A stretch of DNA of 64,000 nt from G965225705 sp965225705 (GCA_965225705.1 OZ245325.1:620001-684000); one strand, 5' to 3'. Shown: positions 28,106 through 37,534, counted from the first letter of the stretch. Notes: generated by a model from the sequence alone, not told the origin. Program-made: numbers and translations.

Positions 28106-30718
28106 TTAATTTAAGGTTGTGCTTTCAGGGGCAGGCCAGTTTTGATCCCGAACAGCTTCTCCATTAAGTGTTAAAAATCCGCGCTGGTCTGCGGAGACGT
28201 CTACCCTGTCTCCATCCCTGATCTTCCCGTCAAGAAGACTTTTGGCCAGAGGGTTTTGCAGGTTTTTCTGAATAACCCGCTTCAGAGGCCGTGCGCCATA
28301 GACAGGATCATAACCTTTCTCTGCAAGCCAGTCCCGTGCCTTATCATCTAAATCAAGTGTAATATGACGATCGCTTAGAAGTGCTTCTAAGCGCTGAACC
28401 TGTAGATCCACAATAAGGCGGATATGTTCCGGCTTTAATTGAGAGAACATAATAATCTCATCCAGACGATTGAGAAATTCCGGACGGAAATGCCCACGCA
28501 CAGCTTCCATAACAGCATGATGGGCCGCTGTATCGGACATGTTCTGAACCAGAGCTTCCGAGCCGAGATTAGATGTCAGAATAATCAGTGTGTTGCGGAA
28601 ATCTACCGTACGTCCCTGACTGTCTGTCAGGCGCCCTTCATCAAGGACCTGGAGCAAAGTATTGAAGACATCAGGATGTGCCTTTTCTACTTCATCAAAC
28701 AAAATGACCTGATAGGGACGTCGACGCACAGCTTCTGTTAAGGCCCCGCCCTCTTCATAGCCCACATAACCGGGAGGTGCCCCCAGCATGCGTGAAACCG
28801 CGTGTTTTTCCATATATTCCGACATATCCAGACGCAAGACAGCCTTTTCATCATCAAAAAGAAAGTCTGCAAGGGCTTTGGTGAGCTCTGTTTTGCCGAC
28901 CCCTGTGGGGCCCAGAAACAGGAAGGAGCCTATGGGGCGATCAGGATCTTTGAGGCCCGCACGGGCACGACGGACAGCATCTGAGACAGCATGAATGGCC
29001 TCTTCCTGCCCGATGACACGTTTTTTCAGGCCCTCTTCCATGTGCAGGAGTTTTTCCTTCTCCCCCTCCATCATTTTATCAACGGGGATACCTGTCCAGC
29101 GTGAGACAATCGCGGCAATCTGTTCTGCATCCACAGTTTCCCTGACTGTGACCCCTTCCTGCGTGCTCTCAGCCTGATTAACCTTTTCCTCAAGCTCCGG
29201 AATGCGAACATGCTGAAGACGCCCTGCGGTCTCATAGTCTCCACGGCGCACAGCCGTTTCCAGTTCAAGGCGCGCTTTATCCAGATCTTCTTTGGTTTTA
29301 GTAGAAAGCGCAAGTTTTTCTTTCTCCGCTTTCCAGGAGGCTGTCATTTCAGCCGATCGGGCTTCAAGCTCTGCAATATCTGTGCCCAGTTTTTCCAGAC
29401 GTTCTTGTGAGGCCTCATCCTGCTCTTTTTTAAGCGCTTCTGCTTCAATTTTAAGCTGGATAAGGCGTCGATCCACTTCATCTAAAACTTCCGGTTTAGA
29501 ATCCACCTGCATGCGTAGTCGTGCAGAGGCCTCATCCATCAAATCAATCGCTTTATCCGGCATGAAACGATCTGTGATATAGCGGTTGGAAAGTTGTGCG
29601 GCGGAAATAATAGCAGAATCTGCAATACGCACCCCATGATGCACTTCATATTTTTCTTTCAGACCCCGCAGAATGGAAATTGTATCTTCCACAGAGGGCT
29701 CCTGGATAAAGACAGGCTGGAAGCGTCGTGCAAGCGCAGCATCCTTTTCAACATGCTGACGATATTCATCTAAAGTTGTCGCACCCACACAGTGCAAAGA
29801 GCCCCGTGCCAAAGCGGGTTTTAAAAGATTAGAGGCATCCATGGCGCCATCACTGCGCCCGGCCCCGACCAGCGTGTGCATCTCATCAATAAAGAGGATA
29901 ATTTCGCCTTCTGCAGACTGAATTTCGTTTAAAACAGCTTTCAGACGTTCCTCAAATTCTCCACGGTATTTAGCACCCGCAATCAACGCCCCCATATCCA
30001 GCGCTAAGAGACGTTTGTTGTTCAAACTCTCCGGAACATCACCTTTAATAATGCGGAGCGCCAGACCTTCTGCTATGGCGGTTTTTCCGACACCTGGCTC
30101 CCCAATTAGGACAGGGTTGTTTTTGGTCCTGCGGGAGAGGACCTGAATGGTGCGACGAATTTCCTCATCACGGCCGATGACGGGATCAAGCCCGCCATCA
30201 CGTGCTGTTTGTGTAAGATCGCGGGCATATTTTTCTAAAGCCTGATAGGTGTTCTCAGCAGAAGCACTGTCAGCCTTTCGTCCCTGACGCAAAGAAGAGA
30301 TGGCTGTTTCTAACTGGCTGAGCTCAGCGCCTCCTCTCTTCAGGGCTTTTTGAGCCTCTGTACCCTGAACGCGGGCAAGGCTTAAGAGAAGGCGTTCAAC
30401 CGTGACAAAACTATCGCCGGCTTTTTGGGCTGCCTGTGCAGCATTTTGAAAAATTTCAGCTGTTTTAGGGACCAGATACAGCTGCCCCCCACCTTCTGTT
30501 TTAGGAAGTCTGCCAAGAGCTTTGGAGACCTCATCAAGCACATGATCAGCCCGTCCTCCTGCAGTGTTGATAAGATTGGCAGACAGTCCCTCCGGATCTT
30601 CCAGAAGAGCTTTTAAGACATGTTCTGGGGCAAATTGCTGATGCCCGGATGCAAGCGCCAGACCCTGTGCTGTCTGGATAAGGCTGCGTGCTCTGTCTGT
30701 GAAATTTTCGCTATTCAT
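28106..30718 (-). CDS. clpB: ATP-dependent disaggregase ClpB
   Basis: ClpB dissolves aggregates together with DnaK. The 870-residue protein has an N-terminal domain, a first AAA+ module (Walker A GEPGVGKTA), a long middle coiled coil (about 400-530, the propeller that DnaK contacts), and a second AAA+ module (Walker A GPTGVGKTE, arginine finger near RRPYQVILFDEVEKAHPDVFN). A sigma-32-type promoter lies about 60 bases upstream. Confidence 0.98.
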   Translation of the reverse strand: MNSENFTDRARSLIQTAQGLALASGHQQFAPEHVLKALLEDPEGLSANLINTAGGRADHVLDEVSKALGRLPKTEGGGQLYLVPKTAEIFQNAAQAAQKAGDSFVTVERLLLSLARVQGTEAQKALKRGGAELSQLETAISSLRQGRKADSASAENTYQALEKYARDLTQTARDGGLDPVIGRDEEIRRTIQVLSRRTKNNPVLIGEPGVGKTAIAEGLALRIIKGDVPESLNNKRLLALDMGALIAGAKYRGEFEERLKAVLNEIQSAEGEIILFIDEMHTLVGAGRSDGAMDASNLLKPALARGSLHCVGATTLDEYRQHVEKDAALARRFQPVFIQEPSVEDTISILRGLKEKYEVHHGVRIADSAIISAAQLSNRYITDRFMPDKAIDLMDEASARLRMQVDSKPEVLDEVDRRLIQLKIEAEALKKEQDEASQERLEKLGTDIAELEARSAEMTASWKAEKEKLALSTKTKEDLDKARLELETAVRRGDYETAGRLQHVRIPELEEKVNQAESTQEGVTVRETVDAEQIAAIVSRWTGIPVDKMMEGEKEKLLHMEEGLKKRVIGQEEAIHAVSDAVRRARAGLKDPDRPIGSFLFLGPTGVGKTELTKALADFLFDDEKAVLRLDMSEYMEKHAVSRMLGAPPGYVGYEEGGALTEAVRRRPYQVILFDEVEKAHPDVFNTLLQVLDEGRLTDSQGRTVDFRNTLIILTSNLGSEALVQNMSDTAAHHAVMEAVRGHFRPEFLNRLDEIIMFSQLKPEHIRLIVDLQVQRLEALLSDRHITLDLDDKARDWLAEKGYDPVYGARPLKRVIQKNLQNPLAKSLLDGKIRDGDRVDVSADQRGFLTLNGEAVRDQNWPAPESTTLN

Positions 30719-30782
30719 ATGACCTTCTCAAAATAATAAGCCTGTTTGAGTCTGTGTTTTGTCTTACACTCCACATGTTTAC

Positions 30783-30810
30783 AGATAGGGTGAAAAGGGC
30801 TTAAAACAAG
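30783..30810 (-). promoter_or_regulatory. Sigma-32 (RpoH) type promoter of clpB
   Basis: On the minus strand CTTG (30810-30807) is followed after 17 bases by CCTATCT (30789-30783). This fits the alphaproteobacterial heat-shock consensus of CTTG, 17-18 bases, then CYTATNT. It lies about 65 bases before the clpB start codon and implies heat-shock induction. Confidence 0.7.
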
Positions 30811-30856
30811 GTATGTTCCTCAAAAGCCTCTTCCCTGAGGGGGCATATTTTCTGTG

Positions 30857-30884
30857 TTGACAGCATGGTTTTTTCGTTTATATC
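30857..30884 (+). promoter_or_regulatory. Housekeeping promoter of rplU-rpmA
   Basis: A perfect TTGACA (30857-30862) is followed after 16 bases by TATATC. Transcription would begin near 30891, giving a leader of about 155 bases before rplU. Such ribosomal protein leaders sometimes carry autoregulatory structures; none was identified. Confidence 0.65.
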
Positions 30885-31048
30885 TGGCCCGCTTACATGC
30901 CTTTCTTCTCTTGAAACATGTCTTTTTTTATGCAAAACTGGCAGGCTTTCAGTTTAAAGAGGTCAGGCTTTTTAAAAATTAAGAGCGGCCAGTAAAAAGA
31001 AAACCCCTGTTCAAGAAGGTGGGTCTTCTCAATTAAGGATAAAACATC

Positions 31049-31702
31049 ATGTTTGCAGTCATCAAGACAGGTGGAAAACAATATAAGCTTGCGCCTGAGG
31101 ACAGTGTGAAAATTGAAAAAATTCCAGGAAATCCCGGCGATTCTGTCCAGTTTGATAAAGTTTTGATGATAGGGGATGGCGCGTCTGTGACCTTTGGGAC
31201 TCCTTTTCTTGAAGGGGCGTCTGTCAGTGCAGAAATTCTTTCTCAGGAAAGATCCCCGAAAATTACTGTCTTTAAGAAAAAGCAAAGAAGCACCTATCGC
31301 CGCACTCAGGGGCATCGCCAGGATCTCACACGCGTGCGTATTTTAGGGATCGCTGCTGATGGTCAGCAAAAAAAGACAACCGCTAAAAAGACACCGGCAG
31401 CAAAACCTGCCCCGGCAAAGGCGGCTGCATCTGTTGCAAAAAGTGCGGACAAGGCAACAGCTAAAACCCCAGCACCGAAAAAAGCCTCTTCTGCAACAAC
31501 GAAAAAAGATGATCTTAAAAAACTTTCCGGCGTTGGTCCTGTCCTTGAGAAAAAACTCCATGCTGCCGGCATTACATCTTTTGCGCAGATTTCTGGCTGG
31601 ACCAAAAGCGATATTGCACGTTTTGATGAAGAACTGGATTTTAAAGGCCGCATTGAACGTGAAGGCTGGGTTAAACAGGCAAAAGAGCTTGCTCAGGATT
31701 AA
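31049..31702 (+). CDS. rplU: 50S ribosomal protein L21 with a C-terminal helix-hairpin-helix extension
   Basis: Residues 1-104 are a normal L21 (FAVIKTGGKQYKLAPED through the RRTQGHRQDLTRVRI end). A Lys/Ala/Pro-rich linker (about 105-152) follows, then an HhH-like domain: DLKKLSGVGPVLEKKLHAAGI, FAQISGW, then DFKGRIEREGWVKQAKEL. The total is 217 residues against about 103 for E. coli L21. Similar C-terminal extensions occur in alphaproteobacterial L21 proteins and in NuoE. AAGGATAAAACATC precedes the ATG. It forms an operon with rpmA, 14 bases downstream. Confidence 0.95.
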   Translation: MFAVIKTGGKQYKLAPEDSVKIEKIPGNPGDSVQFDKVLMIGDGASVTFGTPFLEGASVSAEILSQERSPKITVFKKKQRSTYRRTQGHRQDLTRVRILGIAADGQQKKTTAKKTPAAKPAPAKAAASVAKSADKATAKTPAPKKASSATTKKDDLKKLSGVGPVLEKKLHAAGITSFAQISGWTKSDIARFDEELDFKGRIEREGWVKQAKELAQD

Positions 31703-31716
31703 AGGAGAGAAGACTT

Positions 31717-31980
31717 ATGGCACATAAAAAAGCAGGCGGATCCTCCCGCAATGGCCGCGATTCAGAAGGCCGGCGCCTTGGTGTGAAAAAATTCGGTGGT
31801 GAACAGGTTATCCCCGGTAACATTCTTGTCCGCCAGCGTGGAACAAAATATTATCCGGGTGATCAGGTGGGGATGGGCAAAGATCATACTTTGTTTGCTC
31901 TTTCTTCAGGCATTGTCCGTTTCTCTAAAAAACGGGGTGATCGGGTTTTCATTTCTGTTGAGAATCAGAAAACCTCTTAA
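31717..31980 (+). CDS. rpmA: 50S ribosomal protein L27
   Basis: The 87-residue L27 begins MAHKKAGGSSRNGRDSEGRRLG, with no cleavable N-terminal extension, and contains VRQRGTKYYPG and GKDHTLFAL. It contacts tRNA near the peptidyl-transferase centre. AAGGAGAGAAGACTT precedes the ATG. Confidence 0.97.
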   Translation: MAHKKAGGSSRNGRDSEGRRLGVKKFGGEQVIPGNILVRQRGTKYYPGDQVGMGKDHTLFALSSGIVRFSKKRGDRVFISVENQKTS

Positions 31981-32226
31981 GGTTTCTCTCTCCCTTTTTT
32001 AGGTCCTTACCGGGGGGTATAATAAAGAGAATTATGTAGGATTGTGTGATGGGGGATGTTTTAATAATTTTGTTTTTATTTTAAAGGGAATTGGGGAGTT
32101 TTTTGGATTTCTCATAATGTTTTTTCTCCCTTAAAAAGGCTATTGGGATTAAACCGAATTTTTTGGGATGGAATTATTTCGGAGTATTTTTTAACTAACA
32201 TTATTTTTTGTTCTGACGTGTCATGA

Positions 32227-33825
32227 CTAGAAATCCTTACCACCCAGACTGTCAAAGGCCATTTGCCCGGCCAATTTGGCAAAACGCCCCCAATTCTGGT
32301 CGACAGAGAACAGGGAGGCGTTTTCAAGCAAGTGCATAACCTGCTTACGATTGGTCAGTTCAAAAACGGTGGCGCCAAACTCATCCATAAGCACAGATTT
32401 TGTGATGTTTTCATAGTTGAGTGCATTTCCGAAATTGCCGATGCCTGAGACAAAGTTCTCTGTAGCTTCACCGCATCCCCCCCATGTCAGATAGCCGTTG
32501 AGCCAGATATTGGGCGGGACGTTATTGACGGCGATGCCGCCGTAATTCAGCTCATGCACGGCCTGATTAACGCGGTCTTTGTGGCGCTCCATCGTCACGT
32601 CATCGACCACAATCATACAGCCTAATGAGCCGAGAAGCTTTTCGTTGCAAAAGGCTGTGGCCCTGGTCAGGTAATCATCAGCCTCATTTTCGGTGTCGAG
32701 CGGCAGCTCAGAGAAAATCTGACAGAAGGCTTCGTTCGTGACCGCGAAATCATCTTCTTTGATTCCGGGAATCAGGACACATTCGCCACTCGGATGTTTC
32801 CCGTCTTCGGGCTGTAACACTTCCGCTGTCGGCTGGTGCTCAAGGAAAGCCGCTTTTGTTGTATCAACGCCCGGATAGTATGTGCCTGTCGCAAAAGTAT
32901 CTTCAGCAATCGCCTGACGCAGCGCCTCCAGAAATTGCTCACGTTGCGGCCAGTTTTTGGACGTGATGATGGTTTGTGGACGCCCACACACCGCGCCGCC
33001 ATTGAGCTTGCCCACAGAAGCAATCATCACCGCATAGTGTTTGATTTCCTTATCCGTCCATTTTCGCCCCGGCACGATCAGGCAAGGGTTATTACCACCA
33101 CACTCCGACACTAACGGTGCAGAGGCGGTCTCCTGAATAGCGTGGGCCACACCGGTCGAGCCGGTAAAATAAATGGCGTGTAAACCTTCCAGGGCAGACA
33201 TGGCCTGCCCCTGATCCGCATCAATAAAAGCCAGAGCTTTGCGCTCAATCAGCGGCGCAAAAATCTTGGCCCAAATTTTATCGGTGGCTTCATTCAGCTG
33301 ATGGGGCTTGTGAATGACCGCCTTGTTTTCTAAGAACAGCGCCATGGCCATTTCAATGGATGAGCTGTAATTGCCAGCGCCCAAGACAGCAATTACACTG
33401 GCCGGTTTATCCATGGGGCTGATCTGTTTGGGTGCACCTTCAACATGGATATAGCCTTTTTGCTTGCCCGCCAGCAGCTTGTCTTTCTTGTGCTGTGGGT
33501 AGACCAGGAGCTCATAAGTGTTGGCGTCAATTTGGCGCTTGGACAGGGCATTGGGCATCTCACCTTCTGCGAGGCTTTCATACAAGTGACGAATGCCCAT
33601 CAATGTACTGCCCATAGCGTTGACCGTCGTGCCTATGCCTTCCTGATAGGTGACAAAATCCTCGCCAATGAGTTTGTTCTTCATCGCCGCATCGGTCTCG
33701 CCCAGTTCACGGGCATAATGTTTGAGATTATCCTGAATTTCTTCAATCAAAGCCAGGCGTTCGATAACTGGCGTGTTCGCCCAGCCCTGCGGGTTTAAAC
33801 TGTTAAATGCGTCTTGAGCGTCCAT
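32227..33825 (-). CDS. Aldehyde dehydrogenase superfamily protein
   Basis: The 532-residue protein has ALDH landmarks: PASVIAVLGAGNYSSS (cofactor-site strand), IHKPHQLN, the FTGSTGVAHAI nucleotide loop, SECGGNNPCLIVPG (in place of ELGGKSP) and the candidate catalytic Cys in GGAVCGRPQ. The C-terminal end is GNALNYENITKSVLMDEF. It is more divergent than typical NAD-ALDHs, and the substrate is not predictable. Codons and base mix appear richer in C and G at third positions than in nearby genes, and AT-rich spacers flank it on both sides, which suggests transfer. It is a single gene on the minus strand. Confidence 0.8.
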   Translation of the reverse strand: MDAQDAFNSLNPQGWANTPVIERLALIEEIQDNLKHYARELGETDAAMKNKLIGEDFVTYQEGIGTTVNAMGSTLMGIRHLYESLAEGEMPNALSKRQIDANTYELLVYPQHKKDKLLAGKQKGYIHVEGAPKQISPMDKPASVIAVLGAGNYSSSIEMAMALFLENKAVIHKPHQLNEATDKIWAKIFAPLIERKALAFIDADQGQAMSALEGLHAIYFTGSTGVAHAIQETASAPLVSECGGNNPCLIVPGRKWTDKEIKHYAVMIASVGKLNGGAVCGRPQTIITSKNWPQREQFLEALRQAIAEDTFATGTYYPGVDTTKAAFLEHQPTAEVLQPEDGKHPSGECVLIPGIKEDDFAVTNEAFCQIFSELPLDTENEADDYLTRATAFCNEKLLGSLGCMIVVDDVTMERHKDRVNQAVHELNYGGIAVNNVPPNIWLNGYLTWGGCGEATENFVSGIGNFGNALNYENITKSVLMDEFGATVFELTNRKQVMHLLENASLFSVDQNWGRFAKLAGQMAFDSLGGKDF

Positions 33826-34497
33826 GTCATTCTTCCATATGGTTTATGTGACTTGAGGGAGAAAATATCAAAAGCGGGGCCAGGGCTCAATAACGAGATG
33901 CACCATTCTATTTGCAGAACACGCCAAACACATACCGTTCATTTCGTCATTTTAAGCAAGATATATCAGTGTCCCAGCCCCTTACTTTTCTTGTCTGGAC
34001 AGGCCTTTCCAGCCCCTGTTCTTTCTTATTAAAACGGGGTGACGGGCTTCCTGGAATAGTTATGGCCGTGGTGCCTCTCATAGGTTTTTTGAAGGAGATT
34101 TCTTTTGCAAAATCAACTAAGTCCTGTGCGTCCTGATGTTCAAAGCTGGGCGCCATTCTTTTTATATTTGTTTGTGTAAGGTTGTTTTTTTGGGTTATGG
34201 TTTTCTACTGTTTAAGAGCACGCCCTAACCGGGCAGGGGGTTCGTGAAGGTCTCTTGCCGTTAGGTTGAAATAAGGAGCGACCTCCTGACAGGTCTTAAC
34301 GGCCTTTCTTACGGCCTGTATTTTTTTGAACATAAATGGTTTGGGTTTTGAGGCCAGTGAAGTGGAGGGAACAAAGGCTATATTTTCTCTGGCTTCAGGG
34401 CAATCAATGGAAGGTAAGCTCGCCGCATGGGTGAAAAGCTTCTCCCTTTAACTTTCAACAAAAGGTGTATGTTATGGCAGGGGATAACAGAGTCTTT
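33826..34497. other. Intergenic region downstream of the TOMM operon
   Basis: No credible gene lies in these 672 bases. The part near 34224-34330 is rich in inverted repeats (listed separately). On the minus strand TGTTAT-CCCCTGCC-ATAACA (about 34467-34486) is a weak hairpin just after the receptor gene. The right end of the ALDH promoter should lie near 33830-33960. Confidence 0.45.
34224..34330. other. Inverted-repeat-rich segment
   Basis: CCTAAC-GG-CA (34224-34234, with two bulges) pairs with TGCCGTTAGG (34256-34265). GACCT-CCTGAC-AGGTC follows near 34280-34295, and ACAGG with CCTGT spans about 34290-34320, followed on the plus strand by ATTTTTTT. It may be a terminator for plus-strand transcription or a small structured RNA. 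No family is recognised. Confidence 0.35.
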
Positions 34498-36717
34498 TTA
34501 AAAAGTAAAAGCCAGCCCTGCTGCAAATGTTCTGCGTGTATAGAAAACGGGCTGTTTGTCTGAATAGTCTCTGTTATAGCCAAAACTACGGGTGTTTTTT
34601 TTATCAAAGAGGTTAGAGATACTTGCAAAGAAGACAGGGGAAAGCTGCCCCAGAGAAAGCTTTGTCGTCAAAGTCAGACTGGTTGTCCTATAATGGCTAT
34701 GGCGTTTTGAATTCAGCGTGTCATCAAAAAGAGGCCGGTAACCCCGGGATAATTTTTCTGCCCCAACAACAGGTGTATAAAGAAGTCCAGGACGCATAGT
34801 GTGCATCAAACTCATCTGCGTCTTGTCCGTGATTCTGTAGGTCAGTTTGGCTTTGATAAAATAATCCAGGCTCTGCCTGTCCTTATAGCTTCCTAAAATT
34901 CCCTTCGATTTTGCAAGAATACCTGAATAGGATAATGTCATGGAAAGCTTATCTGTTATCCTGCCCTCAACTGCGGCATCCAGTCCTGTTATTCTCCTCG
35001 TTTGCCCGATCTGTTCCCCCTTTTCTTCCTTATAGTATATGCCTGCCTTAAGCTTTAGTTTTTCTAAACTATAAAGATAATCAAGGGATACCTGAAAACT
35101 TTTGAGGTTTTTGAGTGTTTCTGTATATGCCATGTCTGGAACATAATGAGAGGAATACTGACCAATTCCTAAAATAAATTTATGCTGTTTTTCCTTTATA
35201 CGTATACTGAACTGATAAGATGCCGGTGCCTGTTTTCTATTGCTCTTAAGCTGTGTTCGCACAGCACCGCTTAAAGAAATTTTGTCACTTAAGTGATAGC
35301 GTGTGTAGAGATAGAGGCTGAGATAAGAGAGGCTTTGACGTGCCATAACAGGTTGGGCCGGATCAGATGGGCCCGGAGCGTAAAAAAAATTGGGGCCAAC
35401 ACCTAAACTTTTCAAAACAATATCTTCAAAGCTCACCCCTAATCTGTAAGACAGATGATCAGAGAAAAAATTGCCCCCAAGATCAAGATTAGCATAAACA
35501 TATCTGTTTTTATTCTTAACATGGAGCACACCAAAAGCTTCCCGGTTGAATGTTTGTGCATAACTTCCATCGAGTTTTATACGAAAATTCGCCCGACTAT
35601 AGTTGAGATTAACAATATGGTATGTTTTGGACTTCTCTCCTCTATATTCATCCTGAAGCGTGAAAAGATAAAGAGGATAACGGCCCTTTTCACGAGAAAC
35701 AAAGCCAAAATACCGTATATCGCCTGTATCATTTTTTAAGGGTGTCTTAAGCGTCATCCCTGTGTCAAAAGTCCTATAGGTCTTAAGGGTATCTCTGATA
35801 GCAGGGTTAAGGGCTGTCATGAGGCTCATATCTGTAAAATTAGCGAATATTTTCGCAAACTGGTCAGAGTTATCCTTAAAGGCATGCTCATGTGTCATTC
35901 CAAGACCCGTTGTACCCACAAACAGAGTTGAAAGGTTTTGAGATATATGATCACTTAGCAGGCGCACAGCACCGCCGGATGTATTGGTCAGGTAAAGTGG
36001 TGGGTGAGAGGGGTAAACTTCAACACGTTCCAGCATGCTTGTGGGCACAAGGGAGACACTTTCAAGACTTCTGTCGATGGAAGATCCTTTGACTGTTTCA
36101 TAAAGGGGGACATCATTTAGAAAAATACGATTGCGTCCCCTGGGGCTTCCACGCAATTCAGGAGCAGCTGACTCTTCAGGGTTCGTGGATACAGCAAGGG
36201 CATTCACCGCAAGAAGAGGATCAGCCTGAGCAGCCGGGTCTGCATAAATAGAAAGTTTCTCAAGAGAACTGATGGCATAGTCGCTGGATATACGTTTTCC
36301 AACAACAATAATTTCATCACGTTGTATGGTCTTGTCCTTCAGGGCAAGCTCTGTTTTATTGCCTTGTTGCAGGAAGGTTTCAAAACGTAAGCGCACGGCT
36401 TTGTGATCCACACTTTGTACCTGTAAAATAGCATCAGCCGGTGGTCTTATATCAAAGGTAAAATGGCCATCCTGCTGACTTGCGGCCCACAAGACTTCCG
36501 TGCCATAGCTGAGTTTAACCTCAGCCCCAAAAACAGGCCCATTCCTGTCATAAACATGGCCTGACATGCCCCTGTCTTCAGCCAGACAGGTTTGCGACAC
36601 CACAACAGAACAGCACACACACAACACGCAGGTGATAGGAACCAGGAGAGAACGCCTAATCCCCGGTCTTTGTCTGCGTGTTGTTCTGCATATCTTTTTC
36701 CAGTCTTGCAAGGGCAT
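34498..36717 (-). CDS. TonB-dependent outer-membrane receptor of the TOMM operon
   Basis: The 739-residue protein has a long basic n-region, a signal peptide (RSLLVPITCVLCVCCSVVVSQ), then a carboxypeptidase-regulatory-like beta domain (about residues 50-120: GMSGHVYDRNGPVFGAEVKL). A plug domain follows (DEIIVVGKRISSDY to ERVEVYPSHPPLYLTNTSGGAVRL), then a beta-barrel ending in AAGLAFTF with the terminal Phe used by BamA. MPLQDWKK at 36717 (GGAAAG upstream) is the likely start; it overlaps the TPR gene by 62 bases. It is the last gene of the RiPP operon and may import, export-assist or sense the modified peptide at the outer membrane. The ligand is unknown. Confidence 0.85.
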   Translation of the reverse strand: MPLQDWKKICRTTRRQRPGIRRSLLVPITCVLCVCCSVVVSQTCLAEDRGMSGHVYDRNGPVFGAEVKLSYGTEVLWAASQQDGHFTFDIRPPADAILQVQSVDHKAVRLRFETFLQQGNKTELALKDKTIQRDEIIVVGKRISSDYAISSLEKLSIYADPAAQADPLLAVNALAVSTNPEESAAPELRGSPRGRNRIFLNDVPLYETVKGSSIDRSLESVSLVPTSMLERVEVYPSHPPLYLTNTSGGAVRLLSDHISQNLSTLFVGTTGLGMTHEHAFKDNSDQFAKIFANFTDMSLMTALNPAIRDTLKTYRTFDTGMTLKTPLKNDTGDIRYFGFVSREKGRYPLYLFTLQDEYRGEKSKTYHIVNLNYSRANFRIKLDGSYAQTFNREAFGVLHVKNKNRYVYANLDLGGNFFSDHLSYRLGVSFEDIVLKSLGVGPNFFYAPGPSDPAQPVMARQSLSYLSLYLYTRYHLSDKISLSGAVRTQLKSNRKQAPASYQFSIRIKEKQHKFILGIGQYSSHYVPDMAYTETLKNLKSFQVSLDYLYSLEKLKLKAGIYYKEEKGEQIGQTRRITGLDAAVEGRITDKLSMTLSYSGILAKSKGILGSYKDRQSLDYFIKAKLTYRITDKTQMSLMHTMRPGLLYTPVVGAEKLSRGYRPLFDDTLNSKRHSHYRTTSLTLTTKLSLGQLSPVFFASISNLFDKKNTRSFGYNRDYSDKQPVFYTRRTFAAGLAFTF

Positions 36718-37534
36718 AACTTTCCGGATAAAGGCCTTTTGCCTTTTCATAATAGTTGTGTGCCACATCAGGTTTCCCCGCATTTATGTAAAGCTCTGTC
36801 AGGAGTGCATAAGCAAAATCATGGCCCCAGTCCGGTGCGAATTGTGATGTCTGGTCATGGGGAGGAAGAGAAATGGCTTTCAGGAGATACTTTTCTGCTT
36901 TTTTCCCACCCCCATATTCTTTGGGCGTGTTATAGTCTGAAAGCGCATTGGCATAATAAGCCCGTATATTTGTGTTCCCCAGTTTAAGAGATTCTGACAG
37001 GTTTTCATTTAAGGGAGTAAGATAGACAAAGATCTCCTGTGGCGGTACGAATTGCAGATAAAGCCCCTGTGCCATGGCTAAAAGCGCTTTTACTTCAGAA
37101 TCTCCGGGGGTTATCTTTTTAAGAAGAGTGATGGCCTGCTCAAGGGGTTTTTTAGACTGCTCTCTTTGTCCAAGACTCATCAGGTAAATGGATTGATGGT
37201 ATTTCAGATAAGAAAGCCAGTAATTCTTATAGTAAAGCGTCGTACGGTCAGAATTGTCACCAATGGCCCCCAAAGTTTTTTCAAGAACTTCTAAATCTGT
37301 GAGAGAGTTGTCTCTGTAAGCTCTGTTGAGGGCTTTTTTCATCCTCACCTGAATATCAGTAAGGGCCTGTCTGTCAGAGGAGGGGGAAGCTGTATGCGAG
37401 ATTTTGGCGTCACCCTTCCCTTCTGCAGCATGGGCGCAGAGCGATGTCATCCCCAAAACAGACAGCCCTGTCACAAGCAAACTGGCCCCGATAATCTTAT
37501 GGTATGACGTGACAGATATCTTTGATATTTTCAT
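36656..37534 (-). CDS. Secreted TPR-like helical protein of the TOMM operon
   Basis: The 292-residue protein begins MKISKISVTSYHKIIGASLL, a signal peptide ending near AHAAEG, so it is periplasmic. The mature part is all-helical with repeats of about 34 residues (YHQSIYLMSLGQREQSKKPLEQAITLL, YANALSDYN, AEKYLLKAISL, LTELYINAGKPDVAHNYYEKAKGLYP), typical of TPR/Sel1-like arrays. AGGAGG inside the permease stop region serves its ATG, which overlaps the permease TGA (TGATG). The position between exporter and TonB receptor suggests a periplasmic link between them; this is inference. Confidence 0.75.
   Translation of the reverse strand: MKISKISVTSYHKIIGASLLVTGLSVLGMTSLCAHAAEGKGDAKISHTASPSSDRQALTDIQVRMKKALNRAYRDNSLTDLEVLEKTLGAIGDNSDRTTLYYKNYWLSYLKYHQSIYLMSLGQREQSKKPLEQAITLLKKITPGDSEVKALLAMAQGLYLQFVPPQEIFVYLTPLNENLSESLKLGNTNIRAYYANALSDYNTPKEYGGGKKAEKYLLKAISLPPHDQTSQFAPDWGHDFAYALLTELYINAGKPDVAHNYYEKAKGLYPESYALARLEKDMQNNTQTKTGD

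Noticed and set aside
33912..34136. Plus-strand frame of about 74 residues left of the RiPP operon
   Set aside because: No Shine-Dalgarno, no conserved-looking sequence, and a competing frame on the other strand of similar length.
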